From Paenibacillus aurantius (lineage in GTDB: Bacteria; Bacillota; Bacilli; Paenibacillales; NBRC-103111), in the NCBI RefSeq assembly GCF_032268605.1, contig NZ_CP130318.1:3568001-3632000 (forward strand): DNA of 64,000 bases, given 5' to 3'. Below the pieces are notes generated by a model that saw only the letters and a program-made list of their open reading frames with translations, did not search any database and was not told where the DNA came from. This document shows, piece by piece, positions 1 to 8,811 of the stretch. Each line of letters begins with the position of its first letter. Position 1 is the stretch's first letter. A program made the position numbers and the translations under genes.

Positions 1-1215
1 GAGTCGAAGACGGTCCACCCGCTTGTTCAGCTGCTCCAGCTGACTCCTCTGCTTGGCGGTTCCCCTCGACAGCCTGCTGCGGGTCCACGCCTGGCTCAAC
101 GCCTCCTCGGCATAATACAAGGCGGTTCCGAAGTCCTTTCTCTTATGCTCATAGAACATGGCAAGCTCCACCAGCGGCTCCAACGAATGCAGCGAATGGC
201 CTTTCTGGAAATCGGCGGCCTTTGTCCAGAGCTCCACCGCTTTCCGCTCTTCCCCTCTTTTCTTGAAAGAAGCGGCTATCTGCACCCAATATCCGGCGGA
301 AGCCTCCTCCGGCCGGTCCAGAAGGTGTCCGAACACTTCTGAGGCATGCTCGTGCTGTCCCATTCTGTCCAGCCATAACCCGAGCCGGAACACCTCTTCC
401 TCCACCATAAGAAAATAGGGCAGCTCGCCGGCCAATGCCCGGCTGAAGTGAACCGCCAGTCCCGCAAGCGACAAAATGTCGTGCTCGTTATGCACGAACA
501 CTCCTTCCATCACTTTAGGATCGTGCTCGGCCAGATACTCAAAATAAAGCGTGGGGGCTAAGGAGCCCGGCACATCCTCTGTCCGGTTGAAAGCCAAATG
601 CTGCTCTTCCACCTTACCCAGCCGGCAGGAGGGCATCGTATGCCTCCACAGGCTTCGGGACGGATAGAGAAAATCAAGATGCCGCAGGGAATCGTCCAAC
701 TCCATGCGGTTAAGCACGTACCGGTTCTTTACGAGCGGCCAGTCGAAGGTCCGGCCGTTATAGGACACCAAGTGAGTGAAGCGGCCGATGATGGATTGGA
801 CGTAAGCCAGCATCGCCATCTCTTCCGCGGGGTTCCGGATAAACAGCTGCTCTACGACAAACTCCTCTTCTTGGTAGAACCCCAACCCCAGCATAAACGG
901 AACATTGCCGGCTCCTACCCCAAGCCCGGTTGTCTCGGTATCCAGAAACAGCAGGCACTCCGGGTGAACCGGGAAGCCCGGATGGAAGGCCTGTAAGCCA
1001 TCGGCATATTCATGCAGGTCCCCCAGCCGGTGTTTGCCGTGCTTGTGGGTCAGCGGATAGCGGCAGGAGCGCTTGATGAACGAACCCCAATCGTTGATCT
1101 CCATAACGGCCTGAAGCTGCTCCCAGTCTCCTCCTAACGCCTCTGTCCTTACCGCCGGCTTCTGTTCCGCCGTGGTCCGTTTAAGCCGGTTTAACCGGTC
1201 CTTGAGCCCGCTCAT
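1..1215 (-). CDS. mrfB: MrfB (YprB)-type 3'-5' DNA exonuclease, 3' end cut by window edge
   Basis: The first 405 codons are visible and run off the left edge. The start is the ATG at 1215. The protein has an RNase H-like exonuclease fold with the DEDD-type motif LDTETTGLG, whose acidic residues are D92 and E94. A helical C-terminal part rich in Glu, Arg and Trp looks like the TPR-type region of YprB. In Bacillus subtilis MrfB is the metal-dependent exonuclease partner of the helicase MrfA in mitomycin C repair, and its gene follows mrfA. That order is kept here: the mrfA stop is 16 nt upstream, so the two are probably one transcript. The family is a little over 400 residues, so little should be missing. 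Confidence 0.85.
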   Translation of the reverse strand, partial: MSGLKDRLNRLKRTTAEQKPAVRTEALGGDWEQLQAVMEINDWGSFIKRSCRYPLTHKHGKHRLGDLHEYADGLQAFHPGFPVHPECLLFLDTETTGLGVGAGNVPFMLGLGFYQEEEFVVEQLFIRNPAEEMAMLAYVQSIIGRFTHLVSYNGRTFDWPLVKNRYVLNRMELDDSLRHLDFLYPSRSLWRHTMPSCRLGKVEEQHLAFNRTEDVPGSLAPTLYFEYLAEHDPKVMEGVFVHNEHDILSLAGLAVHFSRALAGELPYFLMVEEEVFRLGLWLDRMGQHEHASEVFGHLLDRPEEASAGYWVQIAASFKKRGEERKAVELWTKAADFQKGHSLHSLEPLVELAMFYEHKRKDFGTALYYAEEALSQAWTRSRLSRGTAKQRSQLEQLNKRVDRLRL

Positions 1216-1231
1216 GGCCGGACTCCAAGCT

Positions 1232-3478
1232 CTACAGCTGCTTCAGGAGCTGTATACTTTTGTGTTTGCCGTTGATTCCTTCTATTTCGGTTCCTATACA
1301 TGATGGGCATCCATCCTTACATGGGCACTTTTGAATTAAGGTGCTGGCCGCCTGTTTGACTTCGTCAATTCGTTTGTACACATCTTCGGCCAATCCGATT
1401 CCTCCCGGATAATGGTCATAGACGAATATGGTGGGCAGTCCCGTATGAGCCGCTTTGATCTGGGAAACCACGTGAATATCCCTGCGGTCGCACATGGCCA
1501 TAACCGGAACGATGTGCTTCAGCACGTTGGCTATCCCGAGCAGCAGCTGCTCCAGGGTCTTCTTTCCGAGCTCGGGATCCGTTTCCCTCCATTCGATCCA
1601 GGCGGCACTCGTATGCAGCTCTTCTTCCGGCAGGTGAATCGGACCGGATCCGATATTTTCGAAGGTCGTCAGCTTGATCTTCTTGAAAATGGTCGGCATG
1701 ACGTTGACCGCTACATCTCCGAAATGCACGGCGGTTCTCTCCCGGCTCGTTGTCCGGTCCAGTTCCAGAACCTTAAGATTGACGGCCAGATTGGCATCCG
1801 TATAATATTCGACATCGACTTCCCGGACATAAGCTTTCTTATGCTCCCAGTCCAGCTTCTCCACTTGATACTGCACGCCCTCATGAAGATAGATGGCCTC
1901 GTCATGAAGCAGGGTCATGGCGCTGAAGCGATCCATCTCGCCGATGATTCTTACGTTGGCGACGTCCGACTGGTCGACGATGACCACGTTCTCCTGGGAA
2001 GCGGAGCGAAGGCTGATTTCACTTGCCGGAAAAGACTGATTCGCCCAATAGAACGTTTCGTCATGCCGGTGCAGCACCCGTTCCTCAACCAGGTATTCCA
2101 TAATATCGGTAACGTCCAGCGGGCCGAACTCCTCTGTTCCCTTGAACGGCAGCTCGTACGCCGCACATTTCAGATGATCGACAAGAATAATCAGATTCTC
2201 GGGATTAATCCGCGCCGATTCCGGGCTCCGGTCAAAGAAATAATCCGGGTTCTGCACAATATATTGGTCGATCGGGGTAGAAGAGGCCACCATGACGATC
2301 AGGGCTTCACCATGTCTTCGTCCGGCTCGTCCCGCCTGCTGCCAGGTGCTCGCTATGCTGCCGGGATAGCCGGTCATGACGCAAACCTGAAGCTGGCCGA
2401 TGTCAACACCCAGCTCCAGGGCATTCGTGCTGACAACGCCCAGAATCTCTCCTTCGCGCAAGCCCCGCTCGATCTCCCGTCTCTGCTTGGGCAGGTATCC
2501 TCCGCGGTATCCCCGGATGGACTTCGTCCCCAGCTCGTTCTTAACGAGTTCCTGAATGTGGCTAAGGATAAGCTCCACCCTTACCCGGCTTCTCGCAAAA
2601 ACAATGGTCTGGATCTTATTCTTAAGAAACTCCTGCGCAAGGTGGTTAACCTCTACAGTGGCGCTTCGGCGGATGTTCAGCGGCTTGTTGACAACCGGAG
2701 GATTGTAGAAAACAAAATGCTTCCGGCCGCGCGGAGCCCCGTTGTCGTCGATTAGACGCATGGGGGTGCCGGTCAACTGCTCCGCCAATTCCTTCGGGTT
2801 GGCGATGGTCGCCGATGTACAGATGAACACGGAACGGCTGCCGTAGAAGGCGCAGATCCGCTTAAGCCGCCGGATGAGATTGGCCACATGGCTTCCGAAT
2901 ACGCCCCGGTACGTATGCAATTCGTCGATCACGATGTATTTAAGGTTCTCGAACAGGCTGACCCATTTGGTATGATGCGGCAGAATGGCCGAATGCAGCA
3001 TATCCGGATTCGTTATGACGATATGACCGGCTTTGCGAACGATTTGCCGGATGGCGGGGGAAGTGTCTCCATCATAGGTATAGCTTTTGATGTCAATGCC
3101 CATTTCGTCGATAATCTCGTTCAACTCGCTCTTCTGGTCCTGGGCAAGCGCCTTTGTCGGAAACAAATACAGCGCTCGGCTCGAGTCGTCCGCGGCAATA
3201 GCCTGCAGCACCGGCAGGTTATAACACAGCGTCTTCCCCGAGGCCGTAGGAGTAACGGCGACGATGTTTTCCCCTCTCTGCACCGTTTCGTACGCCGAGT
3301 GCTGGTGGGTATAAACTTCCTTTATGCCGCGCTTCTCCAGTGCTTTCCGAAGCCGGGGATCGACACTTTCCGGAATGGGCCTCGTTCTGGCTTCCTGCGG
3401 AGGCATCTCGTGCCAGTTGATTATATTTTCATTGGAGCGCAGATCCTCGATTAGTTCGGGCAAAGTTTTCTTACGCAT
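1232..3478 (-). CDS. mrfA: MrfA (YprA)-type DNA repair helicase with C-terminal zinc-binding domain
   Basis: 748 residues, the usual length of YprA/MrfA. It is a superfamily 2 helicase with Walker A TPTASGKT (residues 76-83), a DELH box near 190, motif III TSAT, and helicase motif VI in QQAGRAGRRHG. The C-terminal DUF1998-type domain ends with four clustered cysteines (CPCKDGCPSC), which bind zinc in the characterised homologue. In B. subtilis MrfA unwinds DNA with 3'-5' polarity in a UvrA-independent pathway that removes mitomycin C adducts. The start ATG has AGGAG 7 nt upstream. It is coupled to mrfB downstream. Function is inferred from family and gene order. Confidence 0.92.
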   Translation of the reverse strand: MRKKTLPELIEDLRSNENIINWHEMPPQEARTRPIPESVDPRLRKALEKRGIKEVYTHQHSAYETVQRGENIVAVTPTASGKTLCYNLPVLQAIAADDSSRALYLFPTKALAQDQKSELNEIIDEMGIDIKSYTYDGDTSPAIRQIVRKAGHIVITNPDMLHSAILPHHTKWVSLFENLKYIVIDELHTYRGVFGSHVANLIRRLKRICAFYGSRSVFICTSATIANPKELAEQLTGTPMRLIDDNGAPRGRKHFVFYNPPVVNKPLNIRRSATVEVNHLAQEFLKNKIQTIVFARSRVRVELILSHIQELVKNELGTKSIRGYRGGYLPKQRREIERGLREGEILGVVSTNALELGVDIGQLQVCVMTGYPGSIASTWQQAGRAGRRHGEALIVMVASSTPIDQYIVQNPDYFFDRSPESARINPENLIILVDHLKCAAYELPFKGTEEFGPLDVTDIMEYLVEERVLHRHDETFYWANQSFPASEISLRSASQENVVIVDQSDVANVRIIGEMDRFSAMTLLHDEAIYLHEGVQYQVEKLDWEHKKAYVREVDVEYYTDANLAVNLKVLELDRTTSRERTAVHFGDVAVNVMPTIFKKIKLTTFENIGSGPIHLPEEELHTSAAWIEWRETDPELGKKTLEQLLLGIANVLKHIVPVMAMCDRRDIHVVSQIKAAHTGLPTIFVYDHYPGGIGLAEDVYKRIDEVKQAASTLIQKCPCKDGCPSCIGTEIEGINGKHKSIQLLKQL

Positions 3479-3581
3479 GCTTTAACTCCTATAAAGGGAA
3501 TGATGTACTCCCCATTCTACAGAATATACGTTCCCCAGGCAATGCTAACCGCCTTGTTTCCCCTGGAAAACACCAAATAAA

Positions 3582-3615
3582 CCAGCTGATGATTTCCCTC
3601 AGGAAAATCAGCTGG
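3582..3615 (-). terminator. Hairpin, probable terminator of the lrgAB-like pair
   Basis: Nine-base arms CCAGCTGAT and ATCAGCTGG enclose a 16-nt loop. On the minus strand a T-rich stretch (TTTATTT) follows. It lies about 145 nt beyond the lrgB stop. The rest of the 281-bp gap between lrgB and mrfA holds the mrfA ribosome binding site and nothing else I can name. Confidence 0.5.
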
Positions 3616-3759
3616 CCTTGTCGAACGGAGGTCTTTAACCGCCAAAAGCTGTCGAAAGTCAGAAAATTCACGCCATTTAAAGGCCTGTTCGCTTATCGGC
3701 TTATGTCACATCCTGCGCATTCCCGGGAAATGTTTCTGCTAAATCCGCGAACTATTTCC

Positions 3760-4449
3760 CTAGATCCATCCGCTCAAGGTTCCGAGGAGAAGAGAGGTCA
3801 GAATACCGGCGATACCCATGGCCAAGCTGCTCATACTGGCCTGAAGCTCCGATTCCCGGACCAGCCGGGCCGTCCCGATTCCATGCGAAGCGGTTCCGAT
3901 GGCCGTTCCGATGGCGACATCGCTCCGAACCCCGCAAAGCCGTAAAAATTCGGGACCGATCATGCTTCCGAGCAAGCCGGTCAAGGAGGTGATGACGGCT
4001 CCTAGCTCAGGCGTGCCGCCTAACGTCCGGACCACCTCTATCGCAATCGGAGTGGAAGCGGATTTGGGGAGAATGCTGAGCAGCAGCTCGCGTGTTCCTC
4101 CCAGCATCCAGACGAGCAAGGCGGAGAACAGAATGGAAGCAACCGTTCCGACCGTAATCCCGGCAAGCACCGGGACCAGACTCTGCCGAATCCGGGTGGC
4201 GTGCTTATACAGAGGCACTCCAAGGGCAACTGTTCCCGGTCCAAGAAAAAAATAAATCACATCACCGCCGGCTTTGTAGGCCTCGTAGGGAATTCCCGTC
4301 ACAATCAGAAAAAGGATCAGCGCCCCTGCCGTGACGAAAAGCGGATGAAGCCGGCTCCACCTCAGATGCAGCCGGCGGGCCGTTACATATGCGGCAACCG
4401 TGACGGTAACCCCGAATTCCGGCCGATTCAGCCATTCGAAACTACTCAT
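3760..4449 (-). CDS. LrgB/CidB-family membrane protein
   Basis: 229 residues with about six to seven hydrophobic segments and the family signatures SASTPIAIEV and GTASHGIGTA. LrgB and CidB proteins work with the small holin-like LrgA/CidA and affect murein hydrolase export, autolysis or, in some bacteria, transport of small metabolites. Its ATG lies inside the 3' end of the lrgA-like gene (8-nt overlap), so the two are translationally coupled. The physiological role in this organism cannot be told from sequence. Confidence 0.85.
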   Translation of the reverse strand: MSSFEWLNRPEFGVTVTVAAYVTARRLHLRWSRLHPLFVTAGALILFLIVTGIPYEAYKAGGDVIYFFLGPGTVALGVPLYKHATRIRQSLVPVLAGITVGTVASILFSALLVWMLGGTRELLLSILPKSASTPIAIEVVRTLGGTPELGAVITSLTGLLGSMIGPEFLRLCGVRSDVAIGTAIGTASHGIGTARLVRESELQASMSSLAMGIAGILTSLLLGTLSGWI

Positions 4450-4795
4450 GGCCCCTTCTTCCCCCTCTGCGGCCCAACCCCTGCGTCATCCAGCCTGCCG
4501 CGGCAAGCGACACCAGAGTGCTGACGACCAGGCTGATCACCATGGCATACGCATTCCGCTCGATGACCGGGTAAAGGCCGATTAATCCGACGAGAACCGG
4601 AGCAAAAAACAACAGCAGATGGTCAAGCAGAAATTGAGCGGAAGCCTCCACCCACTCCAGCTTCACAATCCCCATAAACAAGGAAGCGGTAAACAGCACA
4701 AGTCCTATCACATTGGCCGGCAGAGGCAAGCCCAGTCCGTGCTGCAGCAGAACTCCAAGAAAATGGAATCCAAGCAAAATTCCCAACCCAAGCAT
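4442..4795 (-). CDS. LrgA/CidA-family holin-like protein
   Basis: 117 residues with four predicted membrane helices and a basic C-terminal tail (GRRGGRRG). This is the normal size and layout of the CidA/LrgA family, whose members oligomerise in the membrane and act with LrgB. Motifs such as LPLPANVIGL and FFAPVLVGLI match the family. The ribosome binding site is modest (GAAGGGG). It follows murA after a clear terminator, so it probably has its own promoter in the short gap. Confidence 0.85.
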   Translation of the reverse strand: MLGLGILLGFHFLGVLLQHGLGLPLPANVIGLVLFTASLFMGIVKLEWVEASAQFLLDHLLLFFAPVLVGLIGLYPVIERNAYAMVISLVVSTLVSLAAAGWMTQGLGRRGGRRGHE

Positions 4796-4865
4796 GGCGT
4801 CGCCCCTTCTTCACCCGGATTCCCCGGTCATTCTCCCCTGGGTCCCACAGCTACTTTCCATCATA

Positions 4866-4897
4866 CCGAAAAAGGGACCCCCTGGTAAGGGGTCCCT
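4866..4897 (-). terminator. Intrinsic terminator after murA
   Basis: A perfect 9-bp stem (AGGGACCCC with GGGGTCCCT) and a 7-nt loop, followed on the minus strand by TTTTT. It sits 37 nt beyond the murA stop. Confidence 0.85.
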
Positions 4898-4933
4898 CCT
4901 TCCAACCAGCCATTCAGCCGGTTTCCCATTCTA

Positions 4934-6238
4934 TTACACCCCGACCATGAGGTCCGATGCCTGCTCGGTCTGGCCGTACTCGCCTTCCCGGTAGGTGAGC
5001 TCCGCTCCCAGGTCACGGAAAAGGCCGATCACATTCTCATAGCCGCGTTCGATGTGCTCCACCCCGGTAATGCGGGTCGTCCCTTCGGCCACCAGTCCCG
5101 CCATGATCAGGCAGGTGCCGGCACGCACATCCGAAGCGTGAACGAAGTTCCCTTTCAGCTGGGAGCCCCCTTGAATAAAGGCACTGCCGCGGCGGACTTC
5201 GATGCGCGCTCCCATTCGTTTAAGCTGGGGCACATGATTAAAGCGCTCGGGGTAAACCCTCTCCGTTATGATGCTGCGGCCCGGAGACAGCAGAAGCAGA
5301 GAGGTCAGCGGCTGCTGAAGGTCGGTGGCGAACGACGGGTACATGCCGGTCCGTACCCGGGTAGCCCGTAGAGAAGACTCTCCGTAAGCCGTAATGCTGT
5401 TCTCGCCCACCTCAATGTTCATTCCGATTTCCCTCAGCTTCGAAATGCAGGAACCAAGGTGCTCGGGAATGGTATCCTCGACCGTCACCGTTCCCTTGGT
5501 CATCCCGGCCGCCATCAGGAAAGCCCCGGCGATCAGGCGGTCCGGAATGACGTTGTATTCGCAGCCGGACAGTCTTTTGACTCCTTCGATGCGAATCGTG
5601 TCGGTTCCTGCGCCGAATACTTTACCGCCCATTCGGTTGATGAAGTTAGCAGTATCCACGACTTCGGGATCTTTCGCCGCGTTCCTCAGAACCGTTGTTC
5701 CTTCGGCAAGAGCCGCCAGCAAAATGGCATTGATGGTGGCTCCGGAGGTGATCATGTCGAAATAAATATCTGCCCCTGTCAGCTTGGAGGCTTCGACCTT
5801 ATAATGATCCTCCATAAAGGAAACCTCGGCTCCCATCGCCTTCAGAGCTTTCACATGCTGATCGATGGGCCGGGATACGAAATTGTCTCCTCCGGGATAC
5901 CCAATGCTCACCCTTCCCATCTTGGAAAGCAGCGCTCCTATGAAATAATAGGAAGCACGGTAAGACGACGTTCTCTCCCGGTTCAGGTCGGCGGATGTGA
6001 TGGTTCCTCCGTTGATAATCACATCTCCGTTTATCTCCCGCTTCATGGAAATGCCGGCTCCTGCGGCTATTTCCTGAATAAACCGGAAATCCAAAATGTT
6101 GGGAATTCCCTTTAATCGAACCTCTCCGTCCGCCATGCAGGCGGCAGCCAGCAGAGCGAGCGAACTGTTCTTGGAACCGGGAATCCGGACGCTGCCCTTC
6201 AAAGGACCTGAGTTCGCGACTTCTATCCATTTCATCAT
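4934..6238 (-). CDS. murA: UDP-N-acetylglucosamine 1-carboxyvinyltransferase (MurA) with Asp replacing the catalytic Cys
   Basis: 434 residues, full length for MurA, the cytoplasmic enzyme that adds enolpyruvate to UDP-GlcNAc at the start of peptidoglycan synthesis. The substrate-binding Lys-Asn pair is present (PGSKN, K23-N24), as are the inside-out beta-prism repeats. The mobile loop reads YPGGDNFVSRPID, so the position of the catalytic, fosfomycin-alkylated Cys (Cys115 in E. coli) is Asp118. Natural MurAs with Asp here are active and fosfomycin-insensitive. Firmicutes often carry two or more MurA paralogues, so this may be a second copy. The start ATG has GGAGG 8 nt upstream. I infer an active, drug-insensitive MurA; a divergent paralogue with another role is possible. 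Confidence 0.88.
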   Translation of the reverse strand: MMKWIEVANSGPLKGSVRIPGSKNSSLALLAAACMADGEVRLKGIPNILDFRFIQEIAAGAGISMKREINGDVIINGGTITSADLNRERTSSYRASYYFIGALLSKMGRVSIGYPGGDNFVSRPIDQHVKALKAMGAEVSFMEDHYKVEASKLTGADIYFDMITSGATINAILLAALAEGTTVLRNAAKDPEVVDTANFINRMGGKVFGAGTDTIRIEGVKRLSGCEYNVIPDRLIAGAFLMAAGMTKGTVTVEDTIPEHLGSCISKLREIGMNIEVGENSITAYGESSLRATRVRTGMYPSFATDLQQPLTSLLLLSPGRSIITERVYPERFNHVPQLKRMGARIEVRRGSAFIQGGSQLKGNFVHASDVRAGTCLIMAGLVAEGTTRITGVEHIERGYENVIGLFRDLGAELTYREGEYGQTEQASDLMVGV

Positions 6239-6299
6239 GTTAGGTTCCTCCCCCCGAATAGTACGGTCTTTGATTTATTCTTTTCTCTTTGTTCTCTGG

Positions 6300-7232
6300 T
6301 TATGGTTCCGTAGGATCCGGTATGGCAGGCATGAGATCCGGCTGGTTCAAGCTTTCCCAAAGATAGAAAGTGAAGTAGCTGGACCAGGGTGTCCAATCGG
6401 CACCCATTCTTCTTATATCGGCCTCGGTTGGCTGTTCTTTTAGCCCGTACCATTTCTTTACGGCATTTCTCAGTCCAATATCTGCCGCGGGAAGCAGGTC
6501 CGTCCTTCCTAGGCCGAAGAGCAGGAAACATTCTACCGTCCAGCGGCCGACGCCTCTCTCGGGCAGAAGCCTCTCCATAATCTCCTCATTCCTTTTTCTG
6601 TCCAAATCGTCGAATTTTAACCCGCCCTCCGCTGTTTTTCGAGAAAGATCGATGACATACTCGGCCTTTCGGCGGCTGAATTGCAGCTGGGTTAGTTGCT
6701 CGTACGACAAGGAGGCGATCTCCTCCGGAGACGGAAAAGGATAGTAGGCCGTTCCTTCGAAAAGCAAGGGCGTCGAGACGGTTTCAACCAATCTCCGGAC
6801 GAGCGTGGCGGCGAAGGAAAGATTCATCTGCTGCCCGATAATGGTCTTGATAAGACATTCATAAGGATCCGCTTCCCGGATAATGCGCAGGCCATACAGC
6901 CGTTCGGCAAGGAAAGCAATTTTTTGGTGTTTCTGGAGTTGAAGGTAATATGTACCCAGATCCACGTCCACCGACAGCATGTTCTCCACCGTTTTCCGGA
7001 TGAAGGGCAGCTCGGTTTCCTTGACGGTTTCCATAACCTCCACTAACAGCTCCGGTGAGTCGACTTCACCGATAGAAGCTATTCTTATTAAGTATATGTT
7101 ACCCCTAACGCGGATGGTGCGAATCAACGTTTTAGGTTCTATGCGGTACAAAGGATGAGAATTTTGCTGAAACCGTCGAATCATGGCGTCAAAATCATAT
7201 GGCGGATTCGGACTAATACGGAATACAGTCAT
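6300..7232 (-). CDS. AlkA-type DNA-3-methyladenine glycosylase (HhH-GPD family)
   Basis: 310 residues. An N-terminal beta-rich AlkA_N-like part is followed by the helix-hairpin-helix/GPD domain. The hairpin is seen in LPERGVGRWTVECFLL, and the catalytic Asp lies about 20 residues later in PAADIGLRNAV. IIGQQMNLSFA is the conserved first helix of the glycosylase core. The family removes alkylated purines in base excision repair. The start ATG has GGGAG at good spacing. It ends 61 nt before murA and may be co-transcribed with it. Confidence 0.88.
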   Translation of the reverse strand: MTVFRISPNPPYDFDAMIRRFQQNSHPLYRIEPKTLIRTIRVRGNIYLIRIASIGEVDSPELLVEVMETVKETELPFIRKTVENMLSVDVDLGTYYLQLQKHQKIAFLAERLYGLRIIREADPYECLIKTIIGQQMNLSFAATLVRRLVETVSTPLLFEGTAYYPFPSPEEIASLSYEQLTQLQFSRRKAEYVIDLSRKTAEGGLKFDDLDRKRNEEIMERLLPERGVGRWTVECFLLFGLGRTDLLPAADIGLRNAVKKWYGLKEQPTEADIRRMGADWTPWSSYFTFYLWESLNQPDLMPAIPDPTEP

Positions 7233-7383
7233 CGGTAACTCCCTCCCAAAAACCCAGCTATTAGCTTATCATACTTTAATCCCGCAGGGAACCATAATTC
7301 CGGCGCCCCATGAATAAGCCACTGCATGCCGGGTTACATTAGGTTTTGGTTAACCGACCAAATTTCAACAGGAGGTGGCTGCC

Positions 7384-7608
7384 ATGGCCAAACCGGACAA
7401 TCGCGCAGACAACGTAGAACATTTGCAGGAACACATCCAGAACACGATCGACAACCTGGAGGAGTCCGAAAGCTACCTTAACGAGCATGCCGATGAGATT
7501 TCTTCCGAAGAACGGGAAACCCTTCAGAACAAGAACGACCGCCGCCGGGAAAGCCTTGCCGCTTTCAGGGAAGAAGTTAAGGACGAAGCCCACTCGCAGG
7601 ACGTTTAA
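7384..7608 (+). CDS. tlp: Small acid-soluble spore protein Tlp
   Basis: 74 residues, highly charged and helical. The signature DNRADNVEHLQEHIQNTIDN matches the thioredoxin-like spore protein Tlp, a minor SASP made in the forespore. I chose the ATG at 7384, since GGAGG lies 8 nt upstream; a GTG nine bases earlier lies inside that ribosome binding site. A terminator follows directly, so it is monocistronic. Forespore sigma-G control is expected for the family, but I could not identify a convincing sigma-G promoter in the 150 bp upstream. Confidence 0.9.
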   Translation: MAKPDNRADNVEHLQEHIQNTIDNLEESESYLNEHADEISSEERETLQNKNDRRRESLAAFREEVKDEAHSQDV

Positions 7609-7621
7609 GCATTGCTTCCTT

Positions 7622-7655
7622 TGAAGCCTTTTCCCTCGGGAAGAGGCCTTTTTCA
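7622..7655 (+). terminator. Intrinsic terminator after tlp
   Basis: An imperfect stem (AAGCCTTTTCCC with GGGAAGAGGCCTT) is followed by TTTTTC, 14 nt beyond the tlp stop. Confidence 0.75.
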
Positions 7656-7719
7656 TAGGTGACAGCTGCCCCGGCCATAGTATTCGTAATCGGCTCTTCT
7701 TTTTAAGGGGATCCCTATC

Positions 7720-8643
7720 TTATTTCCTTTTTGGAACTGCCGTTCCCCAGAAATCGTGAGCCAAATAAGTCTCCGGGAAAATCTCCTTTGCCTCTGCCAG
7801 CAGCCCCGCCTCCTCTTCCTGGTAACGGGAGCTCAGATGGGTGATAACCAGCTTCTGGACTCCCGCCTCCTTGGCGATCTCCGCCGCCTCCACCGCGGTG
7901 GAATGACCGTAATCCGCTGCCAGGCTTTGATGCCGATGGGCAAAAGTCGCCTCGTGTACGAGCAGATCGCAGTCTTGGGCAAGCTCAACCGAGCGGGCGC
8001 AGCTTCTCGTATCTCCAATAACCGCAAGCGTTCGGCCGGTAACGGCGGGTCCGAGAAAATCCTTCGCGTGAAGCTGTTCCCCATTCTCCAGGCAGACGGA
8101 TTCCCCGCGCTTCAATTGGGCAAACAGAGGGCCAGGCGCAATTCCTCTCTCTTTCAGCTTCCCTGCGTAGAGGGGACGCTCCCCCGCCTTCTCGGTAACC
8201 CGGTACCCGAAGCTGTCAATCCGATGATCCACCATGGCGGCTTCCACTTTAAACCGGTTATCCTCCATGACAATCCCTTCCTGGATTTCCACCACTTCGA
8301 GCTCGTAATCCAGATGAGATTCGCTCACCTGGAAGACTGTTTTCAGAAAGAGTTGGATGCCCGGAGGTCCGTACACGGTTACCTTCGAGTGGCCTCCCTG
8401 ATACGAACGGCTTGTCAGAAAACCCGGAAGGCCAAAAATATGATCTCCGTGTAAATGAGTGACGAACACTTTGGATATTTTACCCGGCTTATAGGGGGAT
8501 TTCATCAGCTGGTGCTGGGTCCCTTCTCCGCAGTCGAACAGCCAGCAAGTCCCGCATTCTGCCAGCAGATTCAATATCCCGGATGTTACGTTCCGCTGCT
8601 TGGAAGGCCTCCCCGCTCCCGTTCCCAGAAAATAGTATTCCAT
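7720..8643 (-). CDS. rnz: Ribonuclease Z (tRNA 3' processing)
   Basis: 307 residues, the same as B. subtilis RNase Z. It is a metallo-beta-lactamase-fold zinc endonuclease that cuts tRNA precursors lacking an encoded CCA. The metal motif HLHGDH is at about 63-68, with further ligands in the VIGDTR segment and in the HST and THLSSRY segments near the C-terminus; the flexible exosite arm lies in the middle. I chose the ATG at 8643 (MEYYFLGTGAG) because GGAGG precedes it by 8 nt; an ATG 15 bases earlier overlaps that site. Confidence 0.95.
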   Translation of the reverse strand: MEYYFLGTGAGRPSKQRNVTSGILNLLAECGTCWLFDCGEGTQHQLMKSPYKPGKISKVFVTHLHGDHIFGLPGFLTSRSYQGGHSKVTVYGPPGIQLFLKTVFQVSESHLDYELEVVEIQEGIVMEDNRFKVEAAMVDHRIDSFGYRVTEKAGERPLYAGKLKERGIAPGPLFAQLKRGESVCLENGEQLHAKDFLGPAVTGRTLAVIGDTRSCARSVELAQDCDLLVHEATFAHRHQSLAADYGHSTAVEAAEIAKEAGVQKLVITHLSSRYQEEEAGLLAEAKEIFPETYLAHDFWGTAVPKRK

Positions 8644-8763
8644 CAAGGCTTCCTCCATCCATCATGTACCGGTTTCATTATTTTGCCAAAAAACCTGGTA
8701 TTTATTCTCTTCCCTTCCAGGGATTCTTGTTAACCCTATTGGATAGGGAGCCATTAAAAACCA

Positions 8764-8801
8764 GAAAAAAAGCGCTAATTCTCTAAAAGAATTAACGCTT
8801 T
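8764..8801 (-). terminator. Intrinsic terminator after metH
   Basis: A 14-bp stem with one mismatch (AAAGCG...CGCTTT) and a 5-nt loop, followed on the minus strand by a run of seven T. It begins 11 nt beyond the metH stop. Confidence 0.85.
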
Positions 8802-8811
8802 TCGGTAGATT

